The notes: generated by a model from the sequence alone, not told the origin. DNA of 64,000 nucleotides from Bdellovibrio sp. NC01 (GCF_006874625.1 NZ_CP030034.1:1674001-1738000); one strand, 5' to 3'. Shown: positions 8,098 through 16,462, counted from the first letter of the stretch. Numbers and translations are program-made.

Positions 8098-8637
8098 TTA
8101 TTTTCCCAATCCCAGTTGATTCATATAAGTTTGGTTGTCCCAAAACAGATACTCCTCATCAAAGTTTCCGTCTTTTGTCCAATGAGCAATTGTTGCCATA
8201 GGAAGCTTAAACGATTTCCCTGTGGGCTGAATGACTTTTCCATCCGGAGTCGTCATTGGTTTTGTAAACGTGCCTTCCATGATTCCATAAACGGCTGTCC
8301 AATCACCTTGGCCAATTTTAATCGGATGTTCCTTAATTCTGGTGTCGGGTGCATAGGTGAACATGTATTTTAAATCGGCAATATGTCTGTCGATTCCTTC
8401 TGTGATATGCCCATCCGGCCAGTGTACTTTCACATTTTGCGTGTGACTGCGTTTAAGCTCGTCCCACTTTTGGTTTGAAAACACATTGAAATCGAGATCA
8501 TCGAAGGTGGCGAGACGTTCTTTCACCTTTTTCTCTAACTGTTCAAAGTCTTTTTGTGATTTGTTCTTTGCCTGAGTAGTTGAGACCGCAATCATAGCGA
8601 TGAAAACGATCAATGATTTAAAAATCGTAGTTCTCAT
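8098..8637 (-). CDS. Exported SnoaL-like (NTF2-fold) protein
   Basis: A 179-residue protein with a signal peptide (MRTTIFKSLIVFIAMIAVSTTQA). A mature NTF2-like domain of the SnoaL/ester-cyclase type follows: FNVFSNQKWDEL, HTQNVKVHWPDGHITEGID, WTAVYGIMEGTFTKP, DEEYLFWDNQTYMNQLG. The fold binds small hydrophobic ligands, and many members have no known reaction. Location in the periplasm is less common for the family. A hairpin GTGTC/GACAC (8693-8707) and the palindrome ATCATTAATGAT (8674-8685) sit upstream and may be regulatory. Confidence 0.75.
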   Translation of the reverse strand: MRTTIFKSLIVFIAMIAVSTTQAKNKSQKDFEQLEKKVKERLATFDDLDFNVFSNQKWDELKRSHTQNVKVHWPDGHITEGIDRHIADLKYMFTYAPDTRIKEHPIKIGQGDWTAVYGIMEGTFTKPMTTPDGKVIQPTGKSFKLPMATIAHWTKDGNFDEEYLFWDNQTYMNQLGLGK

Positions 8638-8814
8638 AAATCCTCCATGATGGTGTTTTCTTTTAGCCGATAAATCATTAATGATATTAGGCGTGTCGCT
8701 AAGACACCAAAAGGTGAATTTGCTCTTCCTGCGCAGATACAGGGGATATAATGATAGGGTAACCTAAGTCATATCTTTGTAAATCTTCAGTGCGTTTTTC
8801 TAGCTCGATCGTTT

Positions 8815-9402
8815 TTACTCCGACCAGCCGTGCTCAAGAATTCCAAATAATGCTTTCAGATGAGCCTTTGCATTCGTGACACCAAGTGAACGATGATAAG
8901 CATCCAACACAAAGCGCGCGATCGCTTCAGCTTCTGCGCTCGTCAGTTTTTTCTTCGTTTCCTTTTTGATAGCGGCACCCAAAGCCTTTTCGTGGCGTAG
9001 CCACATTTGTTTGGAATAGGAATTCAGCTCCGGCGTGCTTTCAATCAGAGTCATGAATTTTTTGAAGTTCTTTTTATGACTTTCAGGAATCTCGTCAAGA
9101 AAATGTAGGCCCGCTTCAAGCAGAGCTTTTAAAACAGTCTGGCCTTTTTTGCGCTGAATGACTGCTGCGACCAGTTTTTGTTCAGTTTCAGCATCCTCAT
9201 CAAATACCAAGGATTCTTTTGTCGGGAAATAATTAAACAAAGTGGGTAGTGACACTTCAGCACGTTCTGCGATTTCTGCCGTTGTGATGTTGGCATATCC
9301 GCGTTCTATAAAAAGCTGGGTCGCCATATCCGAGATCGCCTTGCGTGTCTTTTGCTTTTTGAGTTCTCGCAGTCCCATAGTCATACGTCCTTTGCATGCC
9401 AA
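8815..9402 (-). CDS. TetR-family transcriptional regulator
   Basis: A 195-residue repressor. The helix-turn-helix is clear: ITTAEIAERAEVSLPTLFNYFPTKESLV (about residues 40-66). The C-terminal ligand domain is all-helical. Starts at the first ATG or at the internal Met7 or Met9 are all possible, with MGLRELKKQKTRKAI closest to family starts. The gene is divergent from a TetX-like monooxygenase, and the 128-nt shared region is A/T-rich with dyads, so it most likely represses that enzyme and itself. Confidence 0.88.
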   Translation of the reverse strand: MACKGRMTMGLRELKKQKTRKAISDMATQLFIERGYANITTAEIAERAEVSLPTLFNYFPTKESLVFDEDAETEQKLVAAVIQRKKGQTVLKALLEAGLHFLDEIPESHKKNFKKFMTLIESTPELNSYSKQMWLRHEKALGAAIKKETKKKLTSAEAEAIARFVLDAYHRSLGVTNAKAHLKALFGILEHGWSE

Positions 9403-9431
9403 ATCGAATAAAAGCTACCTGAATAATTATA

Positions 9432-9489
9432 TACACTAAAATATTTAAGTAACTATAAAAATATTGAAAGGCTCTGTATTATTAGTGTA
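9432..9489. promoter_or_regulatory. Candidate TetR operator region
   Basis: The divergent region holds an imperfect dyad around AAATATTT flanked by ACT and AGT (9435-9450). It also holds an inverted pair TACACTAA (9432-9439) and TTAGTGTA (9482-9489). These are candidate repressor sites; no footprint is available. Confidence 0.4.
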
Positions 9490-9530
9490 AGACCACGGGG
9501 CTTCGTCAGGTCTATTTAAAAGGAGTCTTT

Positions 9531-10685
9531 ATGAATTCGACAACTCATACACCCATTGCAATCATTGGCGGGGGTCTAGGGGGCTTGGTGCTTGCGCGCG
9601 TTCTGCATGTTCATGGTATTCCTGCGGTGGTTTATGAAGCAGAAGCCTCGCCCCATGCGCGCACCCAAGGCGGGATGCTGGATATTCACGTTAACGACGG
9701 CCAGCAGGCTTTGAAGGATGCGAAACTCTTTGAGGAGTTTTTAAAACTGATCATGCCCGGTGGCGAAGCGACACGTGTGCTGAGCACCACGGGACAAGTG
9801 TTGTATGCTGGTGGGGATGATGGATCGCTTTCGCGCCCTGAAGTAAATCGTGGCGAGCTTCGCAAAATGCTTTTGGATTCTTTACCTGCGGATTCACTTC
9901 GCTGGGGTTATAAGCTTTCATCGATCGAGTCTTTAGGGCATGGTCGCCACAAAGTCATATTCACAAACGGGGTTGAAATTACGACAGACCTGCTCATCGG
10001 TGCGGATGGTGCGTGGTCGAAAGTTCGGGCTCTGTTATCGAACGCAAAACCGCAATATGTGGGCACGACGTTTGTTGAAACTTATCTTTATAATGCTGAC
10101 ACTCTTTATCCTAAGACCGCGCAAGCGGTGGGGGCGGGATCTTTATTTGCGCTTGTGACAGATAAAGGAATTAATGCTCATCGTGAAGCAAACGGAACTT
10201 TGCATGCCTATGTCGCTTTGAAAAAACCAGTAGAGTGGTTTGCAAGTTTTGATCTTGCTAACAAAGCAGATTCATTGGCGCGAATCGCTGACGAGTTTAA
10301 AGGTTGGGCGCCGGAGTTAACAGCACTTATTACTGCAAGCGATACGGCTCCTGTGTTTCGTTCGCTGTATGAGTTGCCCATAGGGCACCGCTGGGGGCGC
10401 GTCCCGGGAGTCACGTTGCTTGGTGATGCCGCCCATTTAATGGTGCCATCTGGTGACGGTGCAAATCTTGCGATGCATGACGGGGCGGAGTTGGCAAAGG
10501 CGATTATTGCTCATCCAGGCGATATGGAGGGGGCACTTGCGGCATATGAAAAAGACATGTTCCTAAGAACTGCAAAGATCGCGGTTGAAGCACGTGAGAT
10601 ATTTAATTTGTGTTATGGCGATAAAGCGCCGCAAAGCCTGGTGGATTTCTTTACCGGGATGAAGTCCTCATCACCAGAGCTGTAA
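9531..10685 (+). CDS. TetX-like FAD-dependent monooxygenase
   Basis: A 384-residue class A flavoprotein hydroxylase. The dinucleotide motif IAIIGGGLGGLVLARVL (residues 9-25) opens the protein, GADGAWSKVR is near 162, and GDAAHLMVPSGDGANLAMHDG starts at Gly298. The region GGMLDIHVNDGQQALKDA strongly recalls tetracycline-inactivating TetX (GGTLDLHKGSGQEAMKKA, from memory), as does the order of the remaining blocks. It could act on a polyketide-like or aromatic compound; tetracycline is only a possibility. The ribosome site AAAAGGAG is strong. The divergent TetR gene suggests substrate induction. Confidence 0.85.
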   Translation: MNSTTHTPIAIIGGGLGGLVLARVLHVHGIPAVVYEAEASPHARTQGGMLDIHVNDGQQALKDAKLFEEFLKLIMPGGEATRVLSTTGQVLYAGGDDGSLSRPEVNRGELRKMLLDSLPADSLRWGYKLSSIESLGHGRHKVIFTNGVEITTDLLIGADGAWSKVRALLSNAKPQYVGTTFVETYLYNADTLYPKTAQAVGAGSLFALVTDKGINAHREANGTLHAYVALKKPVEWFASFDLANKADSLARIADEFKGWAPELTALITASDTAPVFRSLYELPIGHRWGRVPGVTLLGDAAHLMVPSGDGANLAMHDGAELAKAIIAHPGDMEGALAAYEKDMFLRTAKIAVEAREIFNLCYGDKAPQSLVDFFTGMKSSSPEL

Positions 10686-10697
10686 AAAATTCTGGCG

Positions 10698-10730
10698 CAA
10701 GATTTTAGAAAATGAGTTTTTAAAATCTTG
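10698..10730 (+). terminator. Stem-loop after monooxygenase gene
   Basis: Perfect 10-bp arms CAAGATTTTA and TAAAATCTTG with a 13-nt loop, 12 nt after the stop. There is no T run after it, so it is a weak terminator or an RNA-stabilising hairpin. Confidence 0.45.
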
Positions 10731-10760
10731 TGTTAAAGTGCCTGCGAGCTTGATTTTTAG

Positions 10761-10799
10761 ACCTGGAACTCTTTATCAGAGTTTCTTTCCCGTCCAGGT
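10761..10799 (+). promoter_or_regulatory. Nested hairpin in leader of secreted-protein gene
   Basis: ACCTGG pairs with CCAGGT and encloses a second stem AACTCT/AGAGTT directly stacked on its 5' arm, leaving a 10-nt one-sided bulge. It lies 54 nt before the start of the next gene. No known riboswitch was recognised. Confidence 0.35.
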
Positions 10800-10853
10800 T
10801 GTTGGTGGATCAAGTTATGAAAGAAACCTATCTGATCTAATCAGGAGGTTTCT

Positions 10854-11372
10854 ATGCGTTCTTCTCTTTTATCAATGATCACAATATTGTTTTTTGCAAA
10901 TGCGGCACAGGCCAATAGTGGCATTGTTTCGCGCTCGCAAACTCATGGGGCTGGAGTTTTGAATGGGGCCTCTTTGTCGATCGCTGTTGATGCAGTGACA
11001 GCCGATTACAATTCGACATTTGGTGATACAGTCATTTGCACTTACCAAACGCAAGTAGCAATCAACGGCGTGGCAACGGCACTGTCTATTTATCCAGCGC
11101 ATGTTGATACGTCGTATTCGCCCTGTGACAAAGAGATGGGAAAAGCCAATGTCGCTCAGTGGAAGAAGTCCTTAACGAAGGAGGATCTTCCATATACTTT
11201 TGAACAATCAACACTAGTGACTTACGGAAATTCTGGCACGTGGGAAGAGATGCAGCACTGTTATCAACAGACGGAAGTTGAAACGACTGTGATGCTTGAA
11301 GATGGCACGGTCCTGCATGGCACTCACTATCTTCCGCGCATTGAAGTGCCGATGAATATTTGCGAAAAATAA
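10854..11372 (+). CDS. Secreted protein of unknown function
   Basis: A 172-residue protein with a signal peptide (MRSSLLSMITILFFANAAQA) and four cysteines in the mature part (CTYQTQV, SPCDKEMG, MQHCYQQTE, the final CEK), which could form two disulphides. A strong ribosome site, AGGAGG, sits 5 nt before the ATG. The mature sequence is rich in Thr, Ser and Val and looks beta-structured. No family is recognised. A structured leader precedes the gene and it converges on the ASCH-VOC gene with a 2-nt gap. Confidence 0.75.
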   Translation: MRSSLLSMITILFFANAAQANSGIVSRSQTHGAGVLNGASLSIAVDAVTADYNSTFGDTVICTYQTQVAINGVATALSIYPAHVDTSYSPCDKEMGKANVAQWKKSLTKEDLPYTFEQSTLVTYGNSGTWEEMQHCYQQTEVETTVMLEDGTVLHGTHYLPRIEVPMNICEK

Positions 11373-11374
11373 AG

Positions 11375-12097
11375 TTAAAGCGGTGCCTCGAAACCAATGA
11401 TATTTCCAAAGGGATCTTTCACTTGCAGAATCGTTCTTTGGATTTCGGGCACCTTTAGTGGGCCACGATAAACGCTGCCACCAAGAGCTTCAATTCTTTG
11501 CAGTAGCAAATCAAGGTCATTCACAAGCCAATAGGCGACAGATCCACCTGTAGAAAGGGGAGATTTGTCGTCAGCTTGTGCGATATCAAAATTAATTGCG
11601 CCGACTTTGAACGACACAAAATTATCTTGATCTTCGACGGGCTCGATATTGAAAAGCTCTTTATACCAATCGCGACTTTTTTGAATGTTCGTCACGGTGA
11701 TGCGCACAGTTTGTAAAGAACCAATCTGAAGTTTTTCGCCGTCGATATTTAAATCAATTTCATAAATATCACGAGCCGCTAAAACTTTTGATTCGTGCTT
11801 TAAGGGTCTGACATCCGTCAGCTCCCATGAATAGTATCCGGGTTCCCAACGAGTTGCACATGCAGCTAACATGTCGCCCGCCATATAAGGACGAACGTTT
11901 TTAATTTTTACCAGCGCCACCGCACGACCTTCAGGATCCTGCTCGCCGGGCTGACGTAAGAAATGCAGGTTTTCAACAATCAATAAATCACCACTGAAGT
12001 CAGCAGGTGGCTGCCACGATCTGACTTCAATCGTCTTTTCTCCAGACGCAATCTTAGAACCATTGGGATAAACGATAGAGAGGGCTTTATATTTCAT
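11375..12097 (-). CDS. ASCH domain fused to VOC domain
   Basis: A 240-residue two-domain protein. Residues 1-115 look like an ASCH domain, a PUA-like fold that binds RNA or nucleosides: ALSIVYPNGSKIASGEKTIEVRSW is the usual opening, with the GEKTIEVR core intact. Residues 125-240 are a vicinal-oxygen-chelate (glyoxalase/bleomycin-resistance) domain: VRITVTNIQKSRDWYKELF at its start and VKDPFGNIIGFEAPL at its end. ASCH is usually found alone, so the fusion suggests a modified-nucleoside or small-molecule substrate. The reaction is unknown. It converges on the secreted-protein gene. Confidence 0.82.
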   Translation of the reverse strand: MKYKALSIVYPNGSKIASGEKTIEVRSWQPPADFSGDLLIVENLHFLRQPGEQDPEGRAVALVKIKNVRPYMAGDMLAACATRWEPGYYSWELTDVRPLKHESKVLAARDIYEIDLNIDGEKLQIGSLQTVRITVTNIQKSRDWYKELFNIEPVEDQDNFVSFKVGAINFDIAQADDKSPLSTGGSVAYWLVNDLDLLLQRIEALGGSVYRGPLKVPEIQRTILQVKDPFGNIIGFEAPL

Positions 12098-12142
12098 AAG
12101 TTGCGATTTCCTGACATACCGAAACGCTAAAGTTAGCAGTTA

Positions 12143-12162
12143 AAGAATGCAAGCGCATTCTT
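12143..12162. repeat. Perfect inverted repeat
   Basis: AAGAATGC, 4-nt loop AAGC, GCATTCTT. It lies between the divergent ASCH-VOC and lipoprotein genes, so it is either an operator or a leader hairpin. Confidence 0.4.
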
Positions 12163-12220
12163 CTTGCGCTCCCTGCGCTCGGCATTTCATAATTAGAGCT
12201 GATATTCATGCTGGAGATAT

Positions 12221-12517
12221 ATGAAGAACGGTCTTTTAATTATTTATTCGATGGTTGTGTTGTTTTCTGCGGGCTGTGGTTTGAAAGTGGTGAACCCAGA
12301 AGATGAAAAGAATAAAGGCGCTCTTGCTGTTGATTACAGTGGCGGTGGTGTAAAACTTGTCGCAACTTATACTTGTAAGTTGGACTCCATGGGTAATCAT
12401 TTTTCTGCTCTAGGCAAATCCGAAGATGAAGCCAGCAAAGAAGTTCTTGCTCGTTGCAAAGACCGCACAGCGATTTCTTTTTGCCAGCCTGAAAAAATCA
12501 AATGCTTCAAAAACTAA
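12221..12517 (+). CDS. Small lipoprotein of unknown function
   Basis: A 98-residue lipoprotein. The signal peptide ends in the lipobox FSAGC, so Cys19 would be lipidated and the protein anchored in a membrane. The mature part of about 80 residues has four more cysteines (YTCKLD, ARCKDR, SFCQPEKIKC), which could pair. A charged stretch EDEKNK follows the anchor. No family is recognised. Confidence 0.75.
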   Translation: MKNGLLIIYSMVVLFSAGCGLKVVNPEDEKNKGALAVDYSGGGVKLVATYTCKLDSMGNHFSALGKSEDEASKEVLARCKDRTAISFCQPEKIKCFKN

Positions 12518-12584
12518 GATCAGACTCTTCGCTAGATGATAGGCCTGATTGCTGCCGTGCATTTACATATTATTTACATATCCG

Positions 12585-12613
12585 TTGACTCGTCCGTTTT
12601 CCGGACATAAATT
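12585..12613 (+). promoter_or_regulatory. Predicted promoter of three-gene operon
   Basis: TTGACT, a 17-nt spacer and TAAATT. The spacer carries a small dyad (TCCG/CGGA). It would give a leader of about 170 nt that contains a G/A-rich hairpin near 12620-12650 and the palindrome GAACAATTGTTC at 12731-12742. Confidence 0.5.
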
Positions 12614-12788
12614 CAATTTTAAGGGGAGAGAAGCCTTCTTTTCTCCTCTGAAACCGTCAAATTCGTCTTCCAGTGCGGCTGGAGTAGACTTGTAACTTTT
12701 CAAAATGCTGAGTTGAGCTAACAACGGAAGGAACAATTGTTCTTTCTGTGGGCATTGCTTTGTGTTTTTGAAGTAAAAGGAGATCGCC

Positions 12789-12983
12789 ATGGGTGCATTT
12801 AAAGAAATCTATGATGAAGAAGTTTATCTTCCGGAACAACCATCGAATCAAATAGAGTTTAAAGGTTTGCTTGAGTTGTTTACGGGTTTCAAAGTTTACT
12901 CGGCACACGCTGAAGAAAATGAAATCAGCGAAGTCGCTACACCAATTAAACCTCTTTCGAATGACATCGTCATTCGCCTTTAA
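12789..12983 (+). CDS. Small acidic protein of unknown function
   Basis: A 64-residue cytoplasmic protein, rich in Glu (EIYDEEVYLPEQ, HAEENEISEVA), with no Cys and no membrane segment. The ribosome site AAAAGGAG sits 7 nt before the ATG. It is first in a tight operon: 8 nt to a VOC-domain gene and then 10 nt to another small gene. The spacing and the strong ribosome site support it as real. Function not recognised. Confidence 0.65.
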   Translation: MGAFKEIYDEEVYLPEQPSNQIEFKGLLELFTGFKVYSAHAEENEISEVATPIKPLSNDIVIRL

Positions 12984-12991
12984 GGTGTCTT

Positions 12992-13372
12992 ATGGGATTA
13001 GCAGCTATTGGTATCGTCGCAGAAGATGTTTCAAAGTCTTTAAAATTTTATGCATTGTTGGGAATTCAATTTAAACAGTTCCAACAAACAGAGCATTTTG
13101 ATTCGCTTCAAGAATCTGGTGTCAACATCATGCTTGATTCGGCTCATTCCATTAAGCAACTTTATCCGGATTGGAAAAAACCTGTCGGCAGCACGCCGAT
13201 CGTTCTGTGTTTTGAACAGTCATCCGCAAAAGTCGTTGATGAAGTTGTAGCACACGTAAAAGCAAGCGGCTTTCAAGTCATGAAAGAACCTTGGGATGCC
13301 TTCTGGGGGCAGCGTTACGCTTCTGTGCTAGATCCTGATGGAAATCAAATCGACATCTTCGCCAAACTGTAA
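12992..13372 (+). CDS. VOC-family (glyoxalase-like) protein
   Basis: A 126-residue single-domain vicinal-oxygen-chelate protein. AAIGIVAEDVSKSLKFYALLG is the first beta-alpha module, and GQRYASVLDPDGNQIDIFAKL is the classical C-terminal strand with a metal-ligand Asp/Glu region. Members include glyoxalases, dioxygenases and antibiotic-binding proteins; nothing here selects among them. It is the middle gene of a three-gene operon flanked by two small proteins of unknown function. A degenerate piece of a similar protein lies at 25803-25895. Confidence 0.88.
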   Translation: MGLAAIGIVAEDVSKSLKFYALLGIQFKQFQQTEHFDSLQESGVNIMLDSAHSIKQLYPDWKKPVGSTPIVLCFEQSSAKVVDEVVAHVKASGFQVMKEPWDAFWGQRYASVLDPDGNQIDIFAKL

Positions 13373-13382
13373 GAGGTGATTT

Positions 13383-13613
13383 ATGCGACTATTTATTTTT
13401 TCAGAAAGACTTGCGCCCGAGTTACGTGAAAAATCTGTTTTACTTCGTAAAGAATTGCCGGATGTTTTAAAAGAAGTGGAAGAACATCCGGCAGAGGTTG
13501 CTAACAGTCGTGTTGATGCGATCTTGGCATTGATCGGACTTATTCAGCGCTACAAATGCAATCTTTCAGTCTATCAAGAAGACGGCCTTTGTATCACGGA
13601 TCAATATTTATAA
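13383..13613 (+). CDS. Small helical protein of unknown function
   Basis: A 76-residue protein, mostly charged helix (ERLAPELREKSVLLRKELPDVLKEVEEH), ending with a beta-like YQEDGLCITDQYL. No signal peptide. It lies 10 nt after the VOC gene with a GAGGTG ribosome site and is probably co-expressed with it. No family is recognised. Confidence 0.65.
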   Translation: MRLFIFSERLAPELREKSVLLRKELPDVLKEVEEHPAEVANSRVDAILALIGLIQRYKCNLSVYQEDGLCITDQYL

Positions 13614-13620
13614 ATTCTGA

Positions 13621-14511
13621 CTATAAAGCGTTCTTCAATTTTGCTTTAAGAAATTTAATAAACACATCAGCCCGCAGCGAAAGCTGCGCGTTCTTATAAT
13701 AGATCGCGTGGATTTGCTCTTTCTGATCGCTGGTCGCACCTGTTAGAACAGGAACCAAGGCGCCGCTTTCACGATCAGGCCCCGTCATAAAATCACTCAG
13801 GCAGGCAAGTCCCAAACCTTGCCGTGCTAAGTGTAGTAACGTTTCGCCACTTGAGGCTGCAAAATCAGGTTTAATTAAGTAACGATTTGAACCGGAATTT
13901 TTCAGGGGCCATTGATTTAGCTCTTTAGGATCTGTGAAGCCAATCAATTTGTGATTCTGTAAATCCTCAACCGATTTTGGTGTGCCGTGTTTTTTCAAAT
14001 ACGACGGGCTTGCAAGTACGCGCCGTTTGCTTTGTCCTAAGTGCACGGCATGCAAGGATGAATCGGCAAGATTTCCCAAGCGAATGGCGACATCGATGCG
14101 ATTTTCTAAAAGATCGATATTGCGTTCGCTGCTAAAAAGCTCCACTTGTACGTTGGGGTAAAGCTGATGGAACTCGGGGATATAGGGCACAACAGAATGC
14201 AGAATAAATGGTGATGCGGAATCAACACGCAACACACCCGCCGGAGTATTCTTTGAACCGACAGCTTCTTCGGCCGCTTCAAGGGATTGAATAATTTCAC
14301 GCGCGCTATTAAGGAATCTTTCGCCTTCACTTGTGAGATCAAGTTTGCGAGTCGTGCGACGTAACAGGGTGACGTCCAGTTTGTTTTCTAAACGCGCCAA
14401 AGTGCGACTGATACCTGAGGGAGTTTGATCCAGCTCTTCCGCGGCCGCGGTGATGGATCCCAGATCGACTATGGCAATGAAGGTTTGAAGCTCGTCGAGG
14501 GTTGTTTTCAT
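13621..14511 (-). CDS. LysR-family transcriptional regulator
   Basis: A 296-residue LysR-type regulator. The N-terminal winged helix LDELQTFIAIVDLGSITAAAEELDQTPSGISRTLARLENKLDVTLLRR is typical, with a periplasmic-binding-like effector domain from about residue 90. I chose the ATG at 14511; an upstream in-frame start at 14601 would reach the next gene. It is divergent from an MFS transporter with a 90-nt shared region, the classic LysR arrangement, so it probably controls that pump. The subgroup resembles CrgA/DmlR-like regulators. The effector is unknown. Confidence 0.9.
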   Translation of the reverse strand: MKTTLDELQTFIAIVDLGSITAAAEELDQTPSGISRTLARLENKLDVTLLRRTTRKLDLTSEGERFLNSAREIIQSLEAAEEAVGSKNTPAGVLRVDSASPFILHSVVPYIPEFHQLYPNVQVELFSSERNIDLLENRIDVAIRLGNLADSSLHAVHLGQSKRRVLASPSYLKKHGTPKSVEDLQNHKLIGFTDPKELNQWPLKNSGSNRYLIKPDFAASSGETLLHLARQGLGLACLSDFMTGPDRESGALVPVLTGATSDQKEQIHAIYYKNAQLSLRADVFIKFLKAKLKNAL

Positions 14512-14601
14512 TATTGACTCCAGATCAAATATATTTTGCCTATTCATGTCTAAATACTCAACAACAAAGGTGCTAGATTCAGGGAATAAAAGGAGGCTCA
14601 T

Positions 14602-15783
14602 ATGCCTTTAGCGATATATGCTCTGATGATTGGAGCATTTGGGATTGGAACGACTGAGTTTGTCATTATGGGACTGTTGCCACAGATGGCAAAAGACTTA
14701 GGTGTGACTTTGTCTTCAGCGGGGTTGTTGGTAAGCGGTTACGCTTTGGGTGTAGCGATTGGTGCACCGATTTTGGCTCTGTTATCTGCACGCTGGCCAC
14801 GCAAACGTTCGCTGATTATTTTGATGGGGATTTTTACTTTAGGAAATCTGATTTGTGCTCTAGCACCTAATTATTCGGTGTTGATGGTGGCACGCGTGCT
14901 GACCTCATTTGCGCACGGAACTTTCTTTGGTATTGGTTCTGTTCTGGCGACCAGCTTGGTGAAGCCCAATCAAAAAGCAACTGCGATTGCGTTGATGTTT
15001 ACAGGTTTGACGTTAGCAAACGTTCTGGGTGTGCCGTTTGGAACGTGGTTAGGTCAGAATTACGGATGGCATGCGACGTTTTGGGCGGTCACGGCTGTAG
15101 GCCCATTAGCGATGGCAGCATTGATTTTCTTCGTACCTAAAGCGACAGAAAATGCACAACCAAGCAGCATGGCTCATGAAATGAAAGTCATTTTGAAGCC
15201 GCAGGTACTAGTCAGTTTGTTATTAACTGTGATTGGTTTTGCGGGTGTGTTTACAGTCTTTACCTATATCGCGCCGATCTTGACTCAGATTTCTGGATTT
15301 TCAGAAGCCGCAGTGTCGCCAATATTATTGCTCTTCGGTGCGGGACTTATTGTGGGAAATATCGTCGGCGGCAAGTGGGCTGATAAAAATCTCAATGGTT
15401 CACTGGTGGGCTCGTTAATTGGCTTGTCTGTCGTGCTTCTTGGTTTTGGTTTTTTTATGGGCTTTAAAATTGCGGCACTTATCTTAGTTGCACTTTTAGG
15501 ATTTACTGGTTTTGCGACGGTACCACCACTGCAAATGCGGGCGCTGGCGCATGCGGCGGAAGCTCCGACATTAGCGTCGGCACTGAATATCGCGGCCTTT
15601 AATTTAGGAAATGCGATTGGTGCATGGGTTGGTGGCGTTGCGATTGATCACGGAAATTTATTAACAACGACATGGACAGGCTTAGGCATCGCTGTTCTTG
15701 CGACGATTGTTGCATTCATGAGTTCGAAATTTTCAGATGCAAAAGAGCTTAACGACATTGATCGTAGTCTTTTAACACATTGA
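14602..15783 (+). CDS. MFS efflux transporter
   Basis: A 393-residue, 12-helix major facilitator of the drug:H+ antiporter (AraJ/YdhP-like) group. GIGTTEFVIMGLLPQMAKDLG in helix 1 and the loop 2-3 segment LLSARWPRKRSLI fit this group, as does VARVLTSFAHGTFFGIGS in helix 4. The strong ribosome site AAAGGAGG precedes the ATG. It would export small molecules across the inner membrane using the proton gradient. The divergent LysR gene likely regulates it. A hairpin terminator follows at 15793. Confidence 0.9.
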   Translation: MPLAIYALMIGAFGIGTTEFVIMGLLPQMAKDLGVTLSSAGLLVSGYALGVAIGAPILALLSARWPRKRSLIILMGIFTLGNLICALAPNYSVLMVARVLTSFAHGTFFGIGSVLATSLVKPNQKATAIALMFTGLTLANVLGVPFGTWLGQNYGWHATFWAVTAVGPLAMAALIFFVPKATENAQPSSMAHEMKVILKPQVLVSLLLTVIGFAGVFTVFTYIAPILTQISGFSEAAVSPILLLFGAGLIVGNIVGGKWADKNLNGSLVGSLIGLSVVLLGFGFFMGFKIAALILVALLGFTGFATVPPLQMRALAHAAEAPTLASALNIAAFNLGNAIGAWVGGVAIDHGNLLTTTWTGLGIAVLATIVAFMSSKFSDAKELNDIDRSLLTH

Positions 15784-15792
15784 TTTAAAATG

Positions 15793-15821
15793 TCTGCTGC
15801 TCGCGAAGTGTGAGCAGCAGA
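15793..15821. terminator. Bidirectional hairpin terminator
   Basis: 10-bp arms TCTGCTGCTC/GAGCAGCAGA around a 9-nt loop, between two converging genes. A-rich and T-rich flanks are short. Confidence 0.6.
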
Positions 15822-15829
15822 AAATCTTC

Positions 15830-16273
15830 TTATTTACGAGTCGCCGTAAAAGTTCCCATCAATTTACCATCCTCCAGATACGCAGAGCCGCGAAGAACAG
15901 GCTCGGCTTTCAGAGTCGCGGCGCGAATATAATCTTCGCCGTGAATTTCTGCAACATAACGGACCTTGTAGGGTTCGCCACCTTCATTGACTAAAATCGT
16001 AAATTCTAATTCGCAGCTGAGGTTTGCTTCTGAACAAACAGCTTGCCCCTCAAGAGGTGATTCAAAGACCCCTGGGACGACAATATTGCCAGAGATCGCA
16101 CCAGTGAAATTACGAAGAGCTATAGGGCTTGCTCCCTGTAAATTCATTTCGTCGTGAAATAATCTCTGCCCAATCTGCATTTCAACCGCATAGTGGCCAT
16201 CAAGAATTCCGTCAGCCGCGTGGGCGGCTAAGCTTGAAAATAAAATCGTTAAAAATAAGAAGTGCTTTTTCAT
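15830..16273 (-). CDS. Secreted protein of unknown function
   Basis: A 147-residue protein with signal peptide MKKHFLFLTILFSSLAAHA. The start was placed at 16273, where the signal peptide begins; the longer in-frame start at 16327 would put a hydrophilic stretch ahead of it. Two cysteines (AVCSEANLSCELEF) probably form a disulphide. The mature domain is beta-rich (GAISGNIVVPGVFES; GKLMGTFTATRK) and may be a small periplasmic barrel. No family is recognised. Confidence 0.7.
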   Translation of the reverse strand: MKKHFLFLTILFSSLAAHAADGILDGHYAVEMQIGQRLFHDEMNLQGASPIALRNFTGAISGNIVVPGVFESPLEGQAVCSEANLSCELEFTILVNEGGEPYKVRYVAEIHGEDYIRAATLKAEPVLRGSAYLEDGKLMGTFTATRK

Positions 16274-16462
16274 TTCATTCCTCCATTGAAGATTTCTTAA
16301 CCTTTCTATCCTTTGAAGCATTAGCAAAATAGTGAAAAAACGGGGATGTCTTGTTCCTTGTGGTGACAGCTTTGGATATGTTCCAAACGGTCACATGATA
16401 AAGACAACACATCACTTTTATAGAGTCTCAATCCATGGCACATCGTGGGGCAGGAGGTGCTC

